NCBI GenBank assembly: GCA_964398185.1
Contig: CAYNML010000005.1
Span: forward strand, 57,174-121,173
Source: Fen-1058 sp964398185
GTDB taxonomy: Bacteria > Chloroflexota > Anaerolineae > Fen-1058
DNA length: 64,000 nt
Reading direction: 5' to 3'
The translations under genes and the position numbers were made by a program. The notes under the pieces were generated by a model. The model was not told the DNA's origin and made no database searches. It saw only the letters and a list, made by a program, of their open reading frames with translations. Below are positions 58,779 to 64,000 of this stretch, one piece after another. The first letter of the stretch is position 1; every line of letters begins with the position of its first letter.

Positions 58779-59897
58779 ATGAAGCACAGCACAGCCAGGC
58801 AGATTGATCGGTATGAGGTGAAAGATGTTGACGTGGATGAAGTGGAACTGGACGTTGAATTGGATGAGGGCGAAGAAGAACAAGAGGCTGACTGGGTGGT
58901 GATGGAACACGAGACTGGCGACACCGCCGAGCTGGACGATGACACCGATCTCGTTGAAGAAATCGACGATGCTTCCGTGGATGACGGTGACTTCGACACG
59001 GTAGCGCACTATTTCCGCGAATCGGCCCGCCACAAGCTGCTTCCGGCGAATCGCGAACGCGAACTAACCGAAGCCGTGAAGCGCGGGCGCATTGCCCGCA
59101 AGCGGCTGGACTCTGCCCGATCGCTCAACGGGGCGAATCGCTTGAAGCTGAATGCGACGATTGCGCAGGCCAACGAGGCGCGCGACGAACTGGTGCGCGC
59201 CAATGCCCGCCTGGTCATCAGCATTGCCAAGCGTTATCAGAACCTGGGCCTGCCGTTGATGGATTTGATCCAGGAAGGTAACATCGGGTTGTTGCGCGCC
59301 ATCGATCGGTTTGAGCCAGCGCGCGGGCTGCGCCTCTCGACGTACGCCACGTGGTGGGTGCGCCAGGCCATCAATCGCGCGGTCGCCAACCAGGGCCGCA
59401 CGGTCCGCCTGCCCGCTTATTTGCAAGATCGCCTGCACAAGATGCAGCGCGTGGCGCAAGACCTAGAACAAACGCTGGGCCGCGCCCCCAACGACGAAGA
59501 GCTGGCCGACATTCTGGCCATTACGCCTGACGATGTGCACACCATGCGGACCGCGGCCGTGCCGGTAAGTTCGCTGGATGATCCGATCAGCGACGACGAC
59601 GACGAATCGCCGGTTGCGCAGATCGAAGACACCGAAGTGATTCCGCTGGACGAGCTGGTGGCCCGCCGGATGCTGCGCGAAGCGATGGAGCGCGCGCTGG
59701 AAGAATTGCCCGCCCGGTACGCGATGATTTTGCGGATGCGCTATGGCATCGACGGCGACAAGCCGCGCACGCTGGAATACATCGCGCAGAAGTTGAACTT
59801 GAGCCGTGAGCGGGTGCGTCAGATTGAACGCGATGCCTTCTCGCGGCTGCGCCTGCAGGAAGATGTGCGCAAGCAGCGCCTGCCGATGGCCGCCTGA
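58779..59897 (+). CDS. rpoD: Principal RNA polymerase sigma factor (RpoD/SigA type)
   Basis: This 372-residue protein has AGGAG before ATG 58779. The first 70 residues are very acidic (repeated Asp/Glu) and stand where region 1.1 would be. Region 1.2 begins near 75 (VAHYFRESARHKLL). Region 2: NARLVISIAKRY, GLPLMDLIQEGNIGLLRAID, RGLRLSTYATWWVRQAINRA (-10 recognition). Region 3: LPAYLQDRLHKM, GRAPNDEELADIL. Region 4: LEELPARYAMILRMRYG, RTLEYIAQKLNLSRERVRQ (-35 recognition). It directs transcription of housekeeping genes. The two promoters in front fit its own specificity. The acidic start may mask DNA binding of the free factor. Confidence 0.93.
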   Translation: MKHSTARQIDRYEVKDVDVDEVELDVELDEGEEEQEADWVVMEHETGDTAELDDDTDLVEEIDDASVDDGDFDTVAHYFRESARHKLLPANRERELTEAVKRGRIARKRLDSARSLNGANRLKLNATIAQANEARDELVRANARLVISIAKRYQNLGLPLMDLIQEGNIGLLRAIDRFEPARGLRLSTYATWWVRQAINRAVANQGRTVRLPAYLQDRLHKMQRVAQDLEQTLGRAPNDEELADILAITPDDVHTMRTAAVPVSSLDDPISDDDDESPVAQIEDTEVIPLDELVARRMLREAMERALEELPARYAMILRMRYGIDGDKPRTLEYIAQKLNLSRERVRQIERDAFSRLRLQEDVRKQRLPMAA

Positions 59898-60060
59898 ACC
59901 TTTGTGACTCAACGTTCGCCCCGCGCGAGCGATATAGACTGACTCTGAAATCCGGGAAACGCGCCAGCGGCGCGGGGTATGGGGATACCGGGCATAGTAA
60001 TGCCAATCGCGGTGAACGGATAAAGTCTAAGAGCCAGCCCATAGCGGCGCCAGGGAGACC
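59898..60060 (+). ncRNA. Candidate structured RNA after the sigma factor gene
   Basis: No gene is seen here. Short hairpins follow in series: GCGCC-AGC-GGCGC (59961-59973), GGTAT-GGGG-ATACC (59976-59989), GGCAT-AGTA-ATGCC (59991-60004), and a further GCC...GGC pairing near 60033-60048. The stretch ends in a strong terminator. It may be a separate small RNA or the structured 3' UTR of rpoD. I could not match it to tmRNA, RNase P, SRP RNA or a riboswitch class. Confidence 0.35.
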
Positions 60061-60095
60061 GACCTGCCGGGTGACTAACTCGGCAGGTCTTTTTT
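60061..60095 (+). terminator. Intrinsic terminator
   Basis: GACCTGCCG (60061-60069) pairs with CGGCAGGTC (60081-60089), followed by six T. The last codons of the convergent Nudix gene lie within it. Confidence 0.88.
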
Positions 60096-60557
60096 CTGCA
60101 AAGCGTTCAAGACAATCTCGCCGTGACTTTGAATGTCTTCCAAGCGTAGTTGATCGATCGGCACCCACTGCGGCCGCTCCACTTCACCATCGTCAATCTG
60201 ATCATTCGTCGCCAATTGCCAGGTCAGCGGCTTGCAGAGATAGAAGAACATCAAGCCGTGAAAGGCGACATCCAACGGGTCGTAGTAGAAAAAGTCCTCT
60301 TTGAACCCGACAAAGCGCTCAATTTCGATCTCAAGCCCGGTCTCTTCGCGCACTTCGCGGTGCAACGCTTCCTCCAGCCGCTCGCTCACTTCGCTGCCGC
60401 CGCCGGGCAAGAACAGCTTGCCAGTGCTGCGCATGTTCACGAACAGCACTTCGCCGTCCCGCACAATGATGCCATACACGCTGGGTCGGAACGATACGCG
60501 ATCAGCCGGGATCGATTTTTTCTCACCAAAGAGCGTGTTGCATTCAATCAAGGACAT
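60075..60557 (-). CDS. Nudix hydrolase
   Basis: This 160-residue protein starts at ATG 60557 (AAGAGG upstream); an in-frame extension to 60632 lies beyond its promoter. The Nudix box is complete: GGGSEVSERLEEALHREV then REETGL, with the metal-binding glutamates. The core begins with RPSVYGIIVRDGEVLFV. Nudix enzymes cut nucleoside diphosphates linked to another group; the exact substrate cannot be told. It is divergent from the amidohydrolase gene, sharing a short promoter region, and its 3' end overlaps the rpoD-side terminator. Confidence 0.9.
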   Translation of the reverse strand: MSLIECNTLFGEKKSIPADRVSFRPSVYGIIVRDGEVLFVNMRSTGKLFLPGGGSEVSERLEEALHREVREETGLEIEIERFVGFKEDFFYYDPLDVAFHGLMFFYLCKPLTWQLATNDQIDDGEVERPQWVPIDQLRLEDIQSHGEIVLNALQKKDLPS

Positions 60558-60593
60558 GTTGCGCCTCTTGCCAAGATAATCACCCTGCCCGCG

Positions 60594-60619
60594 ATTATAC
60601 CGTGGCGCGATGGTATAAT
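60594..60619. promoter_or_regulatory. Divergent -10 elements between Nudix and amidohydrolase genes
   Basis: TATAAT on the minus strand (60594-60599) and TATAAT on the plus strand (60614-60619), 14 bases apart. Neither has a good -35, so the two transcripts may compete or share an activator. Confidence 0.5.
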
Positions 60620-60649
60620 CGATGCAACCCACCCCTGAGGAGAAACCTC

Positions 60650-62617
60650 ATGCACGTTGACACCATCCTCGCCCACGGTACCGTCGTGGCGATGGACGAT
60701 GCTTTTACCCTCATCGAAGATGGCGCGGTGGCGATTCGCGGCGACTCAATTGCGGATCTCGGCCCCACCGATCGGATCCTGCGCGACCACACGGCCGCCG
60801 CAGTGATCGATTGCCACGAGTGCGCCATCATCCCCGGCCTGATCAACGCGCATACGCACGTGCCGATGACGCTGCTGCGCGGCCTGGCCGACGACCTGCG
60901 GTTGGATGTGTGGCTGATGGGTTACATGATGCCCGTCGAGCGTGAATTCGTGACGCCGGATTTTGTGCGCCTGGGCGCCCTGCTCGGTTGTGCCGAGATG
61001 ATCCGATCGGGTGTGACGACGTTCGCCGACATGTATTACTTCGAGGACGCCATCGCCGAGGCGACGGTGCAGGCCGGGCTGCGCGGCGTGCTCGCGCAAA
61101 CCGTCTTGAAGTTCCCCGCGCCCGATGCCGCCTCCTACGAAGATTCGGTGGAGGCCTGCCGCCTGTTCATCGAGAAGTGGAAGGGCCACCCGCTGATCGT
61201 GCCCGCCGTGGGACCGCACGCGCATTACACCTGCCCGCCAGAAGTGCTGGAGGCGTGCGTGACGCTGGCGACCGAGTACAACGTGCCGCTGCACACGCAC
61301 GTGTCCGAAACCGCCTTCGAGGTGGACGAAAGCCGCAAGCAGCACGGCATGCCCGTCGTGCCGTGGATCAAGAAGCACGGCCTGCTGGAAACGCAGCTTA
61401 TCGCCGCGCACTGCGTGCACGTAGACGCGGGCGAGATTCGCACCTTGAAGAATGCGGGGGCGGGCATCGCGCACAATCCATCGAGCAATCTCAAACTCGC
61501 CAGCGGCATCGCGCCAATCAAGGAGATGATCGAAACGAACGTGAAGCTGGGTCTGGGCACCGACGGCACCGCCAGCAACAACGATCTGGACATGTTCGAG
61601 GAGATGCGTCTGGCGTCGTTCCTGTCCAAGGGCGCCACACGCGATCCGTTAGTCGCGCCGGCGCGCACGACGCTGCTGCTGGCGACCCTCGGCGGGGCGC
61701 GCGCCATCCATCTCGATCATCTCACCGGCTCGCTCGAGCTGGGCAAGCGCGCCGACGTAGCCGTAGTCGATCTGACGGGACTGCACAATTCGCCGCGCTT
61801 CCACCGCGAGCCTGAGTTGATCTATTCGCAGTTGGTGTACGCCTGCAAGAGCAGCGATGTGCGCGATGTGTGGTGCAACGGCCGGGCCGTGATGCGCGAT
61901 CGGGCCTTGTTGACGATCGATATCGATCGGGTGCTGGCGCAGGCGCAGGCCGTGGCGCGGCAGATCGACGCGTTCCTCGTCGCGCGCGAGGGCAATCTGC
62001 TCGATAAGCTGGTCGCCATCGGCGGGCTGAACCAGGAGGAAATGTACGAAGTGCAGGTGAAAGTGGCGATCGAGAATCCGGAGGCAATCGATCGGGCTTT
62101 GAAGCAGCCGCCCGTTTCCATCACGCGCTCGTCGCGGCGCAATCAATACGACACGTATTTCCTGTTTGACGATCAACAGCAGGGACGCATTCGTTACCGG
62201 GAAGATGAAATCTTTGCGAAGGACGGCGAAGTGAGCGAGGTGCGTTATCTGCTGACGTACACCCAGCCCGCCAAAGAGCGTGAATTCGCGCAGTCGATCT
62301 TGCTGTCGCGGGCGCGCTTCACCGCGCGGGCCGATCGGTCGCGGCGCTTCTATCGGGAATATTTCCGTCCGACGGGCGAGCGCGAGATCAACAAGGAACG
62401 CCGCCGCTATCACATTGTGTACCAAGACACCGCGTTCATGATCAACGTCGATCGCATTACGCAGCCCGCCCTGCCCGGCTACTTCATGGAGATCAAGAGC
62501 CGCACGTGGTCGCCACGCGACGCGGAGAAGAAGGCCGCGCTGATTTCCGAACTGCTGACGCTGCTGGGCGTGGAAGCGGGGCAGGTGACGCGCACGGAGT
62601 ATGTGGAGCTGTCGTAG
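60650..62617 (+). CDS. Amidohydrolase (MtaD/SAH deaminase-like) fused to a CYTH-like domain
   Basis: This 655-residue protein starts at ATG 60650 (TGAGGAG upstream). Residues 1-450 are a metal-dependent deaminase of the MtaD/TrzN/atrazine-hydrolase group: NAHTHVPMTLLRG (metal histidines), HTHVSETAFEVDE, AAHCVHVD, HNPSSNLKLASG and GTDGTASNNDLDMFEEMR, with the C-terminal beta-sandwich GKRADVAVVDL. Likely substrates are S-adenosylhomocysteine, 5'-methylthioadenosine or a related nucleoside. Residues 463-655 form a separate domain: EVQVKV (a Q variant of ExExK), YDTYFLFDD, GRIRYREDE, KERRRYHIVY and YFMEIKSRTW, which matches the CYTH/triphosphate-tunnel fold (adenylate cyclase class IV, thiamine triphosphatase, tripolyphosphatase). 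I know no established role for this pairing. Confidence 0.87.
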   Translation: MHVDTILAHGTVVAMDDAFTLIEDGAVAIRGDSIADLGPTDRILRDHTAAAVIDCHECAIIPGLINAHTHVPMTLLRGLADDLRLDVWLMGYMMPVEREFVTPDFVRLGALLGCAEMIRSGVTTFADMYYFEDAIAEATVQAGLRGVLAQTVLKFPAPDAASYEDSVEACRLFIEKWKGHPLIVPAVGPHAHYTCPPEVLEACVTLATEYNVPLHTHVSETAFEVDESRKQHGMPVVPWIKKHGLLETQLIAAHCVHVDAGEIRTLKNAGAGIAHNPSSNLKLASGIAPIKEMIETNVKLGLGTDGTASNNDLDMFEEMRLASFLSKGATRDPLVAPARTTLLLATLGGARAIHLDHLTGSLELGKRADVAVVDLTGLHNSPRFHREPELIYSQLVYACKSSDVRDVWCNGRAVMRDRALLTIDIDRVLAQAQAVARQIDAFLVAREGNLLDKLVAIGGLNQEEMYEVQVKVAIENPEAIDRALKQPPVSITRSSRRNQYDTYFLFDDQQQGRIRYREDEIFAKDGEVSEVRYLLTYTQPAKEREFAQSILLSRARFTARADRSRRFYREYFRPTGEREINKERRRYHIVYQDTAFMINVDRITQPALPGYFMEIKSRTWSPRDAEKKAALISELLTLLGVEAGQVTRTEYVELS

Positions 62618-62627
62618 GAGCTGGTAG

Positions 62628-62660
62628 TTGGTTGTTGGTTGTTGGTTGTTGGTTGTTGGT
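62628..62660. repeat. Heptamer microsatellite (TTGGTTG)x4.7
   Basis: Nearly five exact 7-base units lie just after the amidohydrolase stop codon. Confidence 0.85.
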
Positions 62661-62717
62661 AGGAAAGCGAACGGGCTTGATGGTCCTTGGGGGATGATCA
62701 AGCCCGTTACGCTGCAG

Positions 62718-62816
62718 AGACCTCGGAGGTTTTAACGGTCTGTCCATCACGGCCTGATTATTGACCCGATCGATGATCAATCCCTGCCCGATAATCGCTC
62801 AAAACCTCCGAGGTCT
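62718..62816. repeat. 99-bp element with 16-bp inverted ends (MITE-like)
   Basis: AGACCTCGGAGGTTTT at 62718-62733 and its reverse complement at 62801-62816. Inner inverted pairs (GATTAT/ATAATC, TTGA/TCAA) make the whole element foldable. A second copy begins at 63946. Lying between convergent genes, with T-rich ends, it may also act as a terminator. Confidence 0.75.
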
Positions 62817-62824
62817 TTTCCACC

Positions 62825-63532
62825 CTACGCCTTCTTCGCTGCTCTCGTCGCCGCCGCCTTCTTGGGAGCGGCCCGCTGCGCCTTCGTCTTGGTGGTGCGC
62901 GCCGTCACGCCGATCTTCTCCAGCAGCTGCTTCTTGCCGCGCAGCGCCACTTTGGCGATCTTGAGATACTGTGCCACCCACTCGTTCATCTTCGCCAGCG
63001 CCGCGTCCTGATCTTGCGTGGCCTGCTGCGCCGCGCCCTTGGCCATTTCCTGCGCTTGATTGGCCGTGTCGAACGCTTCGATCTTGGCCCGCTCGGCAGT
63101 GATGCGAGCCTCGTCGTAACCAAAGTCGCTGAGTAAGCCGCTGTCGAGGGCGTTGTCGAAGAGCGTGTAACCGGCAGCAATGAAGCCCGCCGTGTCGCGC
63201 GGCTCCTTGCCTGCCAGCCCCAACGTGGTCAGGTCTTCCTTGCTCAGCGCGGCGCGCGCCACTTTGGCCGCAGCCTGATAGGCATCACGCGCGGCTTTCT
63301 CGGCGGCTTTCAGCTCGGCAGTGGCCGTCTTCTGATCGCCCTTGCCGGACTTCTGGGCGTTGACGGCGGCGAGGGCGGCTTCGTACAGCGCTTTGCCGGC
63401 GTTCAATTTGGCGGTGGTGTAGCCGTACTGGGCGACGGCGGCCTTGATTTCGGGGTCGCCAAGGGAGTTGGTGATGGCGACTTGCGCGGCGTTCAACTGC
63501 TGGGGAATGGTCGTAACAGGTTTGGTCGGCAT
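62825..63532 (-). CDS. Hypothetical helical protein with Lys/Ala-rich tail
   Basis: This 235-residue protein has GGAGAA before its ATG. I do not recognise a family. Residues 10-200 are alanine-rich and predicted to be mainly long helices (AELKAAEKAARDAYQAAAK; TANQAQEMAKGAAQQATQDQ), like a four-helix bundle. The last 25 residues are basic and low in complexity (TKTKAQRAAPKKAAATRAAK), like a histone H1 tail. No signal peptide or membrane helix. A DNA-binding or nucleoid role is possible from the tail alone. GyrA in this window has a similar tail. Confidence 0.75.
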   Translation of the reverse strand: MPTKPVTTIPQQLNAAQVAITNSLGDPEIKAAVAQYGYTTAKLNAGKALYEAALAAVNAQKSGKGDQKTATAELKAAEKAARDAYQAAAKVARAALSKEDLTTLGLAGKEPRDTAGFIAAGYTLFDNALDSGLLSDFGYDEARITAERAKIEAFDTANQAQEMAKGAAQQATQDQDAALAKMNEWVAQYLKIAKVALRGKKQLLEKIGVTARTTKTKAQRAAPKKAAATRAAKKA

Positions 63533-63605
63533 GACGGGTTCTCCTTTGGGATAAATATGTCAACCTTGCGGTTGCCTTGCCTATTTATGGCACACCATAT
63601 TGGTC

Positions 63606-63842
63606 CCTAAGGGTTCCCCGCAGTTCCCTTAGCGTTACTCCACGCCTCCTTAGCGTCACTCTGCTTGTCCTTAGTGTTCCTCTATTCTTCCTTACCGTTA
63701 CGCAAAGGTTCCTTAGCGTTACTCTGTCTTTCCTTAATCTTACTCGATAATTCCTTAGCGTCACTACGTCTTTCCTTAGCGTCACTACGTCTTTCCTTAG
63801 CGTCACTACGTCTTTCCTTAGCGTTACGCGAGATTCCCTTAC
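63606..63842. repeat. Tandem array of about twelve 21-bp units, perfectly phased
   Basis: The core CCTTA recurs at 63627, 63648, 63669, 63690, 63711, 63732, 63753, 63774, 63795, 63816 and 63837, always exactly 21 bases apart, with an outlying variant at about 63606. Each unit has a conserved part (minus strand AGTRACGCTAAGGAA) and a variable 6-base part. Three central units are identical. ORFs through it on both strands are by-products of the 21-base period. Confidence 0.9.
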
Positions 63843-63945
63843 GTCGAAGGAAGCAGGCTGTAAGGCTAAGGCGATATTTACAACCTGGCAAATTGCCTCA
63901 AGCGCCAGTTATAGCATGATTGGCGATGAGAGACCAATGTGCGTA

Positions 63946-64000
63946 AGACCTCGGAGGTTTTAACAGCCCCTCTAGCCCTGCCCGACTATCAACCAGATCG
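63946..64000. repeat. Second copy of the 99-bp element, cut by window end
   Basis: AGACCTCGGAGGTTTT at 63946-63961 followed by a diverged but alignable interior (compare 62734 onward). Confidence 0.7.

Noticed and set aside
63606..63842. CRISPR array
   Set aside because: Units are contiguous 21-mers with only about 6 variable bases; there are no spacers of 30-40 bases and no cas genes.
63585..63919. Repeat peptides encoded in the 21-bp array on either strand
   Set aside because: Several frames are open at once because the period is a multiple of three; none has a convincing ribosome site, so I annotate a repeat, not genes.

Overview
The window looks like a chromosomal segment of a GC-rich, gliding/filamentous-type member of the Chloroflexota (Anaerolineae/Caldilineae-like). 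This is an inference from the very large GAF/PAS sensor proteins, the MoaD-MoaE fusion, a CoxM/CoxS-type fusion, the RpoD-type sigma factor and the general gene content; no marker rRNA is present. GATC is strikingly frequent throughout.

Region 1 (1-37266, all + strand) is one very long signal-transduction operon with overlapping or closely spaced genes. It holds nine large GAF/PAS/Cache/HAMP sensor proteins without any kinase domain (the first one cut by the window edge), an Nramp-like transporter, a solute-binding lipoprotein without ABC partners, one membrane-bound hybrid histidine kinase with two receiver domains, a threonine-synthase-like enzyme fused to a receiver domain, and a small REC-HisKA-HATPase protein. 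The simplest reading is a sensory array in which many transmitter-less sensors feed one or two kinases. One of the sensors carries a sugar-binding-protein domain that is circularly permuted and inserted inside a GAF domain; this is the most unusual object in the window.

Region 2 (37282-49211) is mixed housekeeping: a DMT-family exporter, an AIR-synthase/HypE-like protein, a tiny independent transcription unit with a 16-codon ORF, prfB with its programmed +1 frameshift, ftsY, a GT2-moaC-moaDE-fabF operon, rnc, an FAD/2Fe-2S hydroxylase subunit fusion, a GxxExxY gene between CTGTGT repeats, and a menA-like prenyltransferase.

Region 3 (49241-52160) is a short accessory island beside tRNA-Arg(CCG): a XamI-like restriction endonuclease gene broken by a frameshift and its intact adenine methyltransferase. 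Region 4 (52177-64000) holds gyrA, a class III nucleotide cyclase with a single-domain response regulator, a DUF2270-DUF2179 membrane protein, the principal sigma factor, a structured intergenic stretch that may be an RNA, a Nudix hydrolase, an amidohydrolase fused to a CYTH-like domain, a lysine/alanine-tailed protein, and several repeat families: heptamer microsatellites, a 99-bp element with inverted ends, and a perfectly phased 21-bp tandem array.
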